Positions 10,969 through 22,327 of a stretch of DNA of 64,000 nt are shown here, in pieces. The DNA is from Tubiluchus corallicola (taxonomy: Eukaryota > Priapulida > Priapulimorpha > Priapulimorphida > Tubiluchidae). The notes beneath the pieces are model-generated. The model did no database searches. It worked only from the letters and a program-made list of their open reading frames with translations, and was not told the origin of the DNA. Position 1 is the stretch's first letter, and each line of letters starts with the position of its first letter. The stretch is taken from positions 374,001 through 438,000 of the forward strand of contig JAQGDQ010000163.1 of the NCBI GenBank assembly GCA_030141605.1, written 5' to 3'. Both the position numbers and the translations under genes were made by a program.

Positions 10969-11821
10969 TAATAAACTTAAATCGATAAATAATTAACAAA
11001 ATTCTTGAATGGTACTGTGTGAACTTTGCTTTTCATGCTAAGCACCCACTGGTACTTATTAGCTTATCAATTAAATAGTTAACTATAGGTGGGTGATACA
11101 GCAAGGTTCTGTGTTCAAATGTTGGTTTACTCAAAACTTTTCAAATACTTCTATTTAAATTTTACTACTGACAGAATAATACATGTAAAAAACTGTGAAA
11201 TATTATGTAAAAATTTCTGCAAGTATATTTTTAAAACAAATTTTGCCATTGAAAATGAATGCAATATTATGCCGAAAGTAGCACATCACATAAGTTATTA
11301 TAAATCGCTGGTAACAGTAGAAAGATGTTATTCATACAGTAATTCCTCGTTTAAGGATGCCCCCACTTAGCAATGTTTCGCTTACAAGAAGGACCTGCTG
11401 CTGTACTACGTAACATATTTTGAATTACACTTCTGGGTTGCATGTGTGAATAAGTGTCTAATGCCCCACGAGAAGCTAGTATAGTTTCAGTAAATTGGGG
11501 GTAAAAAGTTTGCACTCCATTCAACTTAGTCTAGCTCATTTCCATTGTTTCTAGCTTCCACTTACCGTGTTAATTTAATCACGACATATTTTTTCCAAAG
11601 GTTTCAGTGACACCTGGCTTGGCGGAACTGACCAACATGGAGGTGACTGGAGATGGATAGCTAATGGTCACACAATCTTTAAAGGCTGGGCAGGAGATAG
11701 CAAGATAAAACATTGTTTAAGAATACGGATATCTAGAAATAATGAATGGAATCTCCACCCTTGTACAGCTGTTCACCATTATGTGTGTGAATCTGATGCT
11801 CAGTCTTTTTCATTACCATAA
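7178..11821 (+). CDS. Secreted C-type lectin-like protein B (3 exons)
   Basis: Exons 7178-7252, 7910-8090 and 11601-11821 give 158 residues. The signal peptide and first half of the lectin domain are nearly identical to lectin A, but exon 3 has diverged strongly. WLGG (91-94) and the core cysteines (59, 124, 140, 148) remain. The loop that carries EPN/QPD is shortened to GWAGDSKIKHC, and WND is replaced by EWN (134-136). The calcium and sugar site is therefore gone while the fold should remain. The C-terminus has an added SFSLP tail. Intron 2 uses a GC donor as in A and is swollen to 3.5 kb by repeats. A poly(A) signal AATAAA follows at 11841. Ligand unknown. Confidence 0.87.
7318..7800 (-). 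mobile_element. LINE 3' fragment in intron 1 of lectin B
   Basis: Duplicate of the fragment in lectin A, with the same truncated C-terminal reading frame and 3' UTR but a tail of only three to four pentamers. Confidence 0.68.
8278..8451. repeat. Trinucleotide repeats (TAA)n and (GAT)n
   Basis: Mixed TAA and GAT runs of about 170 bases marking the left edge of a block absent from intron 2 of lectin A. A second TAA/GAT run at about 10896-10974 marks the right edge. Confidence 0.95.
8490..9175. repeat. CCACACCATACC-type degenerate satellite
   Basis: Nearly 700 bases made of ACCAC, CACC and CATACC words with strong purine/pyrimidine asymmetry (the plus strand almost lacks G). Higher-order units such as ACTCCACCACATCACACC recur every 60-100 bases. 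Long frames on both strands are low-complexity artefacts. Confidence 0.93.
9307..10897. repeat. Direct duplication of a ~0.8-kb GC-richer unit
   Basis: Two adjacent copies, about 9307-10090 and 10091-10897, roughly 90% or more identical by eye. Each begins with a near-perfect palindrome (CGCAAAAGATTTTGCG), carries TGACGTCA (9478-9485 and 10271-10278), has a GC-rich stretch with GAAAAAATCGCGAGTTGGG, and ends in ATATATAAATAAATATA. Its composition is clearly unlike the surroundings. I recognise neither a protein family nor a known element. Confidence 0.9.
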
Positions 11822-14800
11822 TTTGTTTTTGGTTCTAATGAATAAAATCTTAAAGACATGGTCTGATGTTGAATATTGTTAAGCATTAAGTGTTACCTTT
11901 ATATATCACCTGTAATGCAAAATATAAAAAGCAGAACCACAACGTTAAGATTAAAGCCATAACTGAATGTTTGCTATGAATCAAGTTTCCAGTAGAACTC
12001 TCACAGGTAGCAGCTGCCATTAAGACCTTAAAACTTACTTTACAGAACAGCTAATTTCCTAAAGCTACACACACACACACGCATGCACACCCACCCACAG
12101 CACAAAAGTAAGAGTAAAACCTACAATTTACACTATGTTCTGAGCACTCCCTTCACCTACCATAATAAAATTTTGAAAATTTACTGGATGAAAATGAAAT
12201 TTTGTTACAGAATAATTCACTTCCGTTATTATTATCAATTTTTGTCACTAGTTTGCGCTGCACTTGTTGACAGTTTAAATGGCTTTTCTTTATGAAATCA
12301 GTTTCACATGTCAAGCATTTCTCTTCCTGTTACAACAACAACAACAACAAGTCTGTGTCAAGGTAACTATCCCATTTTAACATAAACCATTTTCGTTCTG
12401 AAGTTTAGCATGAGGAAAAGGTTCAGCAACTAATACCCTACTGATAATAACATTAACAATGCCATTTAACATTAATTTTAAGACGTGCCAAAAAACATTA
12501 AGGACCAGTATCATAATTGGCAGTGAGTTCAAAGGTTAAGCTACACAAAGCAAGCTACACATCATTTTAAAGACGACGCTCCTTTCCCTATAGATCTAGT
12601 TTGTAAATTACTAAGAGTGGGAAATGAAAACTCACTCTGATATTGTTATAGAATTATTAATTTGAAATAGTTGATGCATTTTATTTCATACAGTAAATTT
12701 ACAGTAAGTCTTGCCATTACAGTCTAGTGTCTTAATCTAAATTTATTCATATATAGTAAATCTAAATCACCAACAACTTCTAAACAAGTATTTTGTATTT
12801 AATTTGAAATTGATGTAAAACATTGAATAAATAAAAAATCAACAAAAATGCTTTGTTTTTAGATCGTCTATGATACATTTGATAAATTTTGCTAATAGTT
12901 TAATAAAATTATCCTCATGTAGCTGATAAATGTCCAGCAGAAACATTGCACGTGGTCAGATTAAATTGAAATTTGATCAGTAAAGCACGAATATTCCACA
13001 TAGTGTCAGATTCTTTTTCTGTTTAATGGTAGTTATAAACAAGATGCTGAAACGGACCCCGGGATGTCATAATCACCATTTGTCCCGCTGAACGTTTTGA
13101 AAATAGGCTCTGTTAATCTTGTAGCTTGACTGCTGTGAAGAATGAACGTAATGATCTTTGTCGAAAATTTTCAAAAATCAAGTGAACCGGGAAAATGCCA
13201 AGCATGGAAAGGTGTAATAGAACCAAGAATGGAACAAGTTATAGTAAAATGAGTGTGGATGCCAGCGACACATAGTTTTAGAAAGTTTTTCTGCTAGACG
13301 TTATTAATATTTTACTAGGGCCAACCACCTTTAAGAAGAAGCCAGACTCAGATCACATTAGAAATATTATGCTACATCACATGATGGCTGCTTTGTTAGC
13401 TTCTAAATATTGCATAATCTTAGTTTTTTCTTTTGCCATTTAAATAGTTGTTGAAAGTGGCATCTGTAAATACTACAACTTTTATTATTGTTCGGGATGC
13501 CATTAAGCCATCAAATTGTCTACAGTACAAAAGTGCACCAGGTTGTGCCTCATATAGTGTATGGAGAATATACGCTATATATATATTCCATAGTCCATAT
13601 ATATTCTATAGTATATATATATATATATATAATCCATATTCTATGGAGAATTTTTACCTGTTTGTTCACAATATAACACCACCAGTGTGTCAAATTCCTA
13701 ACAAAAGTTCAGGAACTTGGTGCATAATAATGTTTATCGACTGACATTACTTGTACTTTCATTGCCAGTTTAAAATAAAACACACATCAAATATATTCGA
13801 CTGACCACATTTAACCTTCAGCTCGTTTATAATCTGACAGTAATGTGCTCCTAGCAAACACTTTATCACTGACATAATTACAATATTTGCAGATGGAGAA
13901 CAGTAAGCCTAGAAAGAGCTATTATATTTCTGTAGTTGCTGACCATATCAACATTCTCACCATCAGTTCCATAGCAACATGTGCAAAGCCCAATTTCAGT
14001 GATAAGCGGAATTTTAATGCTTTAAATATATTCTTTTCTAGTCAGTACTTTATAAACCTCAATAAGATCTCCACGATGTGTCTTAATTCAAGTGTGGTCA
14101 AATTGCAAAAATTCTTAAGTATCCACGTTTTTACTAAATATTTGGAAAGCTGTTAGGCAAATTACTAAGATAAATAAATGAAAATTCAGTATGAGATTAA
14201 ACAGGAGAAATATAAACTTCAATACAAGCTGGGCTACAATAAGTACAAAAAAACATTTCAGCAATGTGGAAGATACCCCAGAAACGAGATACACGTGTGA
14301 CATGTCACATTATCAGTACCATACTTCCTCACCTCAAAATCAGTAATTACTATATTACACCATGATAACAACACTACCAGTTAAAATCTAGATTTATTAG
14401 TAAAAAATCCAACGATTAGCAACTAAAATACACATCTGATTTCCAAACAATAACCTTTAGTGAAAAAATGCAAATTATTATTAAACACACGCAGACACCC
14501 ATGCCCATGCACACACAAACAAACACCCACAGACACACAGACACACACACACGCACACACACAAAGGAACACTGCCACAGAAGCAAAAGTTCACAGGAAA
14601 AACTCAAGAGAAGAAACACAAAAAGCACTAGTCAGAACAACACACAAAAAGATCACAACATGGCACAACAGCAATGATGCATACGTTTTTAGACCCCAAT
14701 GCTATTGTTGCACACTTTGATTTTTGTTTTGTGTTGTTGACATTATAATGTTTCTTTGTGTTAACTCTCTTTCGTTCTTCTTTTTGCATTACAATATTAT

Positions 14801-15254
14801 GCTTTTGAGAATTCGAGAATTCTTCTGTTTTACCTCTTAATAGCACTAACAAATATACGAAGTTAAATTAATGGTAAGCAAAAAAGAAAGCAGGTGATTT
14901 CAATGTAATGGAGTAAAATTCACATGTGAACGTCCCAAATACCTTGTCCAATAATAAGCAAAATGGTCTTTGAACTAAATCGTCAACCCGTTTAAATGTC
15001 AGTTACTTTGTCAGATTGGGATATTCTCACAGAGTATTTACTTCCATATTTTTTAAATGAGCAAAATAATTATGATTGGCCAAGAAAAAGGTCTTGCTTA
15101 GGTAAGATACATATCTTTTTGTTTAGAGCTAACAGAAATAACTGGATTTAGTAATGCTTTCTGAGCTTTGCTCATACAACTGCTCTCTTTAAACAATTTT
15201 GTTTCTTCCTGCTTAATTCAGCTTTCTTAGTAATAACACTTACAAATCTACATA
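11822..15254. other. Intergenic stretch between lectins B and C
   Basis: AT-rich with no supported exon. It holds an AATAAA at 11841-11846 for lectin B, short CA runs (12066-12085, 14480-14565), an ACA run near 12331, and an AT-rich palindromic tract at about 13556-13650 built on TATAG/CTATA words around a (TA)n core. Confidence 0.5.
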
Positions 15255-16161
15255 CAGTAGGCGCCGCTTAATAGACTCACTTTGAGACCGACGTGTGTTG
15301 ACCCAGTTAACAGAATGAGTCATCAGCTTACTATGCACTGGAACGGTTCTTAATGAATTTTAGAAACGAACTAATCCCTAAATTTGTTTGTGCAGTTTAA
15401 AATTAGAAAAAATAATTTAAAATATTAATTTATATAAGTGAATTAGCAGTAAGTTAAAAAGTATACTTTTCTAAATCACAGATTTTTTTCTAAGTCTGTT
15501 TATTTGCAAAAATTCCTTCAAGGTCGGCTGCTTCATCTTCTTTTCATAGAAGAAGTTCTCGTAACTATAAAAACGTTGAAAATCTGTTGTTGTGCATGAC
15601 TAAAACAGTTCTGAATCATCTGCTCACTTACATTGTTCTTATTTGCTGTATGATATTTACTCTTGTAAGTCACAAGGAAAACTGGTTGATTACTGTACCT
15701 ACATCTTTGACTGTTAACTGATTAAGCCTGAAAGCGTGATTTGCAAAGAGAACATCAAAAGGAAACCGCTAGGCAAGTGATTAAATGTTTAGCTTCCAGA
15801 AATTCTTTGGGTAACAAGTGGGCCAGGGATAACAGATTCAAAGCAAAACCGGTACGCTAGCGTATTAGTTGCATGATAAACTTACCTGCTTATAAACAAA
15901 ACGGTACTTAACATGATTGTTTCCGCATACATAGTGCACAAAAGGGAAGTAAAAGTGACATAAAAGTAGGAAAGGCTCTTTTGGCACGCACAAATATTTT
16001 ATTTTAAGTAGGTGAAGGAAAAATATCGAGTCAATTATGCGGAGTTATTTGAGTCAATTACGGATAGTTTTTATGTATATTTGAATAGAAGAGCTAGGCG
16101 GTTTTAAGTCAGTTAAGCGACTGAGTCTATTAACCGCGAGTCTATTAAGCGGCGCCTACTG
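15255..16161. mobile_element. pogo/Tc1-like TIR element (non-autonomous)
   Basis: Perfect inverted repeats of 24 bases, starting CAGTAGGCGCCGCTTAATAG at 15255 and ending with the complement at 16161. TA precedes the left end, as expected for the Tc1/mariner/pogo superfamily; the right flank reads CA, so one copy of the TA duplication is mutated. No transposase frame is seen in its 907 bases. Its right end lies 9 bases before the start codon of lectin copy C. Confidence 0.8.
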
Positions 16162-16170
16162 CATTGCATA

Positions 16171-16657
16171 ATGAATGTGGTTTTACTGATTGAGTTACTA
16201 TTGCTGTTTGTTACTCTGTGTGATTCAAGCACAGACATTGAAAGAGGGACAGACAACAGTAACAAGTCTACCAAGATAAGTATTTTGCTACAAACCAATA
16301 TTCTTTCTGAAGTATAACAGTAGCAATAGGTTTAAAAATAATTCTCCTATAGCTAATTCTCAAACCAGTCACTATGGCTTTACTTGGTTGCCAGTCTCGA
16401 AACTTTTTGTACAAAATTAACAAGTAACAACCCTTATTTTGTAAACAGATGACTTTGCCCTATCTGCTTATGAGGTGCTTTTAAAGTACAATGGAGAGTA
16501 CTACAATGTACAATATTACTTATTTCACAAAACGCCTGCTCCCACTTCATGGGGAGCTGTGATGAATTGCAAAATGACAGCTAGTGAACTGGTTACCATA
16601 GAAACTGCTACAGAAAATCAGTTCACAGTCAATTATGTGAAAACAAACAGCACTTGA
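16171..16657 (+). pseudogene. Decayed C-type lectin copy C (exons 1-2 only)
   Basis: Exon 1-like sequence starts at 16171 (MNVVLLIELLLLFVTLC..., homologous to the signal peptide of A), but the normal donor (ATG|GTAAGT) has become AGAGGGAC. Exon 2-like sequence runs from 16449 and keeps TSWGAVMNCKMTASELVTIE, but the first half of the domain has lost its cysteines. It reads into a stop at 16655-16657 where the donor should be. No exon 3 is found before lectin D. Flanking intron 2 sequence (16880-17000) matches that of D (20190-20310). A TIR element has replaced the region directly upstream of the start codon. Confidence 0.75.
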
Positions 16658-17056
16658 GTACTTTCTTTACAATTTTTACTGTGTTACATTACAGCTCTAT
16701 AAAATATCAAAGTCCAGCAAAGTTTAATTTGCAAAATTTGTTACAAATGATGGCTGCATTTATAATAGTTTGTGATCATAGAGTGAAAACACTTCCAGAC
16801 CTCTTTTACAAATGCATCCCATCCTACAGCCCCATTTTCCAGCAGAAGCCTCTCTAGATCAGCCTTTTCACACTAAGTTCCGGTTACATTCTAATGTTCA
16901 TAGTACTTTTATCAAGCTTTTATTTTATACAGCAGTGCAGTTTTAGTATAAATAATTTTTGTTAGTAATTAAGAAACTCAACTGTACTCATTAACTCATT
17001 AATGCTATTTCTGAGCAAAGACATTGTCAAAGGAGATTTAAATTTTAAATTGTTAA

Positions 17057-17420
17057 TTAGAGAGTTGAATTGTTGGTCATCATACTAATTAGTCCGTTAA
17101 AATAGTGTTGATCTGGATCCAGATCAGTAATGGGTAAAGAGTCAAATATGTCATTACTTTCAAATAAATTTAAATTAAGTAATTTATTGTCTATTATAGA
17201 TCCAATATTAGAACACCCAGTGATTAATTTGAATTCATCGTCATCAGTGACATTTTTGGCAGAATAGTTTGCAGACAAAAATGACAGAACCAATTATCAT
17301 TCTTGTCAGTTGAATTGCTGTAGTCAGTCAAAGTTAAATTTGTACATTTAAGATGCATCCAATACTCACAGCAATTGCGAACAATCCAAGTTGGTTATTT
17401 TTAATTGATTTAGTGCACGA
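17057..17420 (-). mobile_element. LINE fragment with PHD-type zinc finger
   Basis: On the minus strand, about 17300-17400 reads as a zinc finger with CCEYWMHLKCTNLT then WFCHFC. A frameshift near the QTILP residues leads into DDEFKLITG and later ITDLDPDQHYFN. This order (PHD finger, then DDEF, then DPD-YFN) is that of N-terminal LINE proteins found in several marine invertebrates. Broken and short, so a remnant. Confidence 0.55.
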
Positions 17421-18138
17421 TAAACACGGAAAGTTAGGCATAATAGTAACTGTACTGTATGACTGCATATACCTGTGCACTGTGCAATAAATGCTGAAAC
17501 TTTGGCATCATGGTGTTAGTATTAAGTTAAGCATTATTGAAACTGCCAAGAACCTATTTAAATAGTTTTGTATAATTATTTAGAACTGGCTTTGTTAGAC
17601 GAAACGGCGCATTTTTTTTTATAAAAGATTCAAGTTTAGGTGTCCAATGGGGAGCATGTAGCTACAGTACTGCAGACTGGGTTTCTTTGCATTAACGATT
17701 TTTTTCTTAGCTACAGTGAATGCAAAGATAAACTGAAGTGATCTTGAATAAAAAAGTGTTTACTGCATTATTTGGTAACATCTAATTTTATCAATTCACC
17801 TCTGCGATTGTTTTAACTGAGTAACTGTTAAACATTTTCTGGGTAAAAAACACTTTTTCTTATTTTAGTGTAATTGCAAGTTTACAATTAATAATTTGCC
17901 AATCTTTACAAAAAATAAAGGAAAGTAAGGGCTAGTTCAACTTGTCAAAGATCAGCTGGTCTACAGCTCACTATGCCCGGAGCTTAATGGCTAGTTTGAG
18001 CCCATTAAGTCGAGAACCGGTTTTTAAACTACCGAATGTTTAAAATATTCGTAATCATCGATATCTTGTTGTTTCAGCGATACTGTGAAACGTCCTCAAC
18101 TAACAGCGTGTCATCAACTCCCTCTTCAGAGAAAGAGA

Positions 18139-20922
18139 ATGTTTACTCGTTGCCTTCTTGTATTGCTTATATTTCAGGGCTTGGAGGGCTGTTGGAGTCC
18201 TAACCCTCCGCTGTCACCCCCAGTTTGTGAATGCCACTGTCAGGTACAAAGTCTAACATGATTATATTCGAATCATTTGTCATTAAGCTTTAATGTGCTT
18301 GTGTTGCATGAACAGATTCAAATGTGGTGCATGTGCACACTGCGTAGAAGTCTACAAAATGTTAATTATCTCTAATGCCTTTACGATACCCCAAAACGAC
18401 TGGCGACCGCGTGGGCGACTGCAGCAAGAAATAGAACATGAATATTTTCAATGTGTGATGATTCGCCAAGTTGCCAATCACTCGAAGATAAAATGGTTTC
18501 TATTTTTTGAGCGACTGGATGCCACCATGTCTCTTCGACGTTCACCCAATGACAAATCAATCCGTGGTCATGTGATAAAAGTCTGTTTTGTTTATAAAAT
18601 GCCATAAACTTGCATAATTATGTAACTGCTGTATTAAGATTGGTATGATACATACCTTAAATTTATATCTTATATCAAAAGCATGAAATAGATCATACAC
18701 GGAATATCGCAGCATTAGAATCAAATTCTCGCCCTGAGAAAGGCAAATGCTTCCCTTACTATTGTCTACTGTGCGAAAAAATAGTTGTAATCTAAATAAA
18801 ATTCATAAAAAGTAATGTTAACAATCTCCATTAACATGTTTACAGTTTTATTGCCTCAACTTAACAGATCAGTAAGAAACAAAGTTAATCATTGTGTAAC
18901 AGCACTATGGTTTCAATTGTGCCAACACACCCCTCTGTTACATTGGTTAGATCCTACTTGTGACCTAAGCAATACTATTTTAATATCAGCCTGGGCTTCC
19001 GTGTTGTAGTTAGCTGCAACGTTACCACAATAAGCTGATGAATCAGTTGCTATGAAACTTCTTTACTGCTTTCAATAAAATAGTTTATTTTGGCTAAACT
19101 GTTCAGTTCCAGTGTTTTCTGTTAGTGACTTTGCAACTGGGTTTCAATTTGGTATTTTGCAGTATTGTCTCGAAATCACTGGGACGAAAATTCTTAGAAA
19201 TTTCTAAAACTGTTAGAATAAAATAAGACATCCTGGCGAGTTAAGCAATAACACTCGATGCATATAGTCAGCATTTTACGAATTACCAGTCGCCAGTCGG
19301 CTTAGTGTATCATAGGCACAATGAGAGTGATCTTAGAATTATTAAGAGAAGTGTTCTAAGAAAAGAATTTCTCATTAGCAGTTTTCCATTTCGACTAGTA
19401 ATTTTTTCTTAAATAATTTTATGCAATTATTCCTAATGCTACCATACACTTTAATATTTATAATGGCACTTCTAATCAGGGGCATATCTACCAACAGGAT
19501 ATATTAGGCTAGGATAGGGTACCAAATTTTGAAGGGTGCTAAATTTTAGGGGCTCAGTGTTAAAAGATTCTTATTCTCGTAATGTCTTGATGTGTTTCTA
19601 ATTCTAATGCTCCAAAAGTTATTGTACAACACAATTAAATTATCAGTTATTAGGCCTATCATGTATTTGACACAATATGTGCTTCATTGTGTTCATTATT
19701 ATTACAAATATAAAGAAATTAAGCAAGTATACTTCTTACAGATATCAAACGCTGAAGACGCCGTCAAGCAATGTAAAAACGGAGATGTGTTATTCAGTGG
19801 ACATTGTTACAGATTTTATACTAACCCCAAAGTTACCTGGATAGAAGCTGTTATGACTTGCAAAGTGATTGGAGCAGAACTCGTTACCATAGAAACAGCC
19901 GCAGAAAATCAGTTCTTAGTGGATCACATTAAAGTTAATTATGGTAAAATATTAACATCGTGTATATGTCCATGTGCATCTACATATTACACCAATTACA
20001 GACCTAGCAGGCTGCAATTTTTTGTTAATATTCATGTACGTGGCGCCATCTGCGGCAGTAATGTAAAACTTTTAGTTTCAAGCCAGTTTTCAGGCATTTA
20101 CATGTCAGTCATCTATCTGTTCTTTACCTGTGCTGTAAACAGTCAAGTTAATCTACTTAATGTGAGACATTTCTGTTGCAGCAACTAAGATTCGGTTACA
20201 TTCTAATCTTCATGGTACTCTTATCAAGCCTTTATTTTATACAGCAGTTTTAGTATAAATAATGAATACAATAAATAATTTTTGTTAGTAATTAAGAAAC
20301 TCAACTGTACTCATTGCTGCTATTTCTGAGCAAAAACATTGTCACATAATAAAATACTTTCCTACTTATTTGAGTAATGAGCCCGCCAGATTATTGACCA
20401 GCTTTCAATCACCGTATCAACAGCACTGAGACAGATATAAAGCTTACTCGTATAACAAAAATGTTTCTACATTCTTATATTCATTCAGGTATTTTGCTGA
20501 ATATATCCCACAACACAGTTAATTTTCTTAGAACAGCAAAAACACACTTGCTGCATAAACCTGTCTCAACCTGCAACAATCCTTGCAACTAATCAAGCAA
20601 ATGCAATTTAACCTATCCCAGTTCAAACTAATTTATTTACTCAAATGTAACTTATCTCACTACACAGTGACACTGTTCAGATATTTCTTTAACAGGTAAC
20701 AGCAGTCTCTGGATTGGTGGAACAGATCAACACAGTGAAGGCAACTGGAGATGGATTGCCAATGGCCAACCCATCATATTCAAGGACTGGTCTGATAATC
20801 AACCTGACAATGCTAATGGAATTGAACATTGTACACATATCTATGACAAACAGAATTACCACTGGAATGACGTTTCTTGTAACTACACATATTCATTCAT
20901 CTGTGAATCCAATGCTAACTAG
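18139..20922 (+). CDS. Secreted C-type lectin D with QPD/WND sugar site (3 exons)
   Basis: Exons 18139-18243, 19742-19943 and 20696-20922 encode 177 residues. Exon 1 is a short frame: signal peptide MFTRCLLVLLIFQGLEG, then a Cys-rich linker (Cys18, 30, 32, 34) absent from A and B. Its GTACAA donor gives phase 0, which exon 2 requires. The lectin domain has Cys46/57, Cys75-172 and Cys148-164, WIGG at 108-111, QPD at 138-140 and WND at 159-161. QPD normally predicts galactose-type and WND calcium binding, so this copy looks like a working lectin. Extra N-terminal cysteines could link subunits (inference). Intron 2 has an ordinary GT donor. Exon 1 assignment is the least certain part. Confidence 0.78.
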
Positions 20923-22327
20923 TTCAAAGGAGAAATGCTAACTGGAGAAACACTGGAGTTAAACTCCAAATTTAGTGCCAATTGTATTAGTGTGCAAACA
21001 TGTAGTGTCCTGTATCTTTCATAAACTTTGCATGTTTTAATGTTTTATTTGCTGTTTAATGATTGTCATGTTACTAGCAACTTACCTAGATCAACACATA
21101 GAAAACAGTTAATCTAATGCAGTACTGCATATCAAATTCAGGGTGACTCTTAAAAAAAATCAATTTATCCCATCATGTCGAAAAACAAAAGTGGGGCTCA
21201 GGATGCCAAAAACTTGCACAGTTTCTGGCTTCACCCACGAAACAAATGAGCAAAACATTAAAAGAATAGGGCACCACCAGTTTTTTTACCCCAGGCATAA
21301 CAAGCACTTTTTATACTACTTCTACGTGTTCTGGTATTTTGAAATGCCATTCACTTAGCATGGAATGTGTTTGTGGGTATGTTGTTCATTATACCTTGCT
21401 AAAAGCTTAGATTCATTTGACCTTAAATTTCTCTACACATACTCTTGAGCAACTGCTTTAAGTCAAGCGTACATTTGTAATGTCCACTTAGAAGCTTTTG
21501 AATTTTGAAGTAGTATCATTCAGATAAAGTTTTCCTGTCAATCGAGTTTAACAAACTGCTATCAATATTTATAAAAAATTACAAAGCTATAGCCCTCAAT
21601 AAACTATGAAGAAACTTAGAAAAATTCATTACGATAATGGTACTTGTTCAATTAAAGAAAACTGGGATAATTCTAGTCCTCAAGTTTTCTCATTAACTAT
21701 AGTGGAATAGACAAGGTGTGACATGTATGATAAAAACTAAAAAAAATATTATCTTTGAATGAAGAATGTATTACTCTCTTTAATGGATTAGAATATTTCC
21801 ACTTACAACTAAATTTCTTGCTAATCTTTTAAGAATTCTTTAACAGTGACCGAAGTAACAAAAGCCATTGAACAAATATAACGGCAGCCTTTTAGAAGCC
21901 AAATGGCACAAAACACTCAACAATGACAGCAATGTTGTGAACTGGCTGGAATTAACTATTCTTCTTTAGTATGTCTCACACAACTGATTTCATTTAAAAA
22001 GTAATTAACCAACAGAAGCAATTTGTGCTTACCTAGCTAGAAGATTCACTGTAAAAACTGTAGTCTAACAATATTTCACATAGGATGAATGTCTTCGATA
22101 TGCCACAGATCAAAAAGGGAAGAAAAACATCAACACTGAAACCCGAAAGCACCGCACACCTTTAACTGTTACCTTTTGCTCTGCGCCAAGTTGTCAATAT
22201 CAGCTGGTCAAACGAAGAAGAATCTAGAAGCACGATTGTATGACATTCTTTTGACCAAACACTGACAGTGAGAGAATTACAAGAACTATAAAATTCTTAT
22301 AAGCATTTGGAGATAAATGCTACTTAC
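20923..22327. other. Region between lectin D and the last visible DCAF1 exon
   Basis: AT-rich. I searched the minus strand for the next DCAF1 exons and the plus strand for more lectin exons and found none. DCAF1 intron sequence may occupy part of it. Confidence 0.4.

Noticed and set aside
14415-14720. Frames through the CA-rich tract
   Set aside because: Simple-sequence translation with no homology.
18381-18605. Minus-strand frame within lectin D intron 1
   Set aside because: No homology and no splice context; the stretch has some inverted-repeat character and may be a MITE, but its ends are not clear enough to call.
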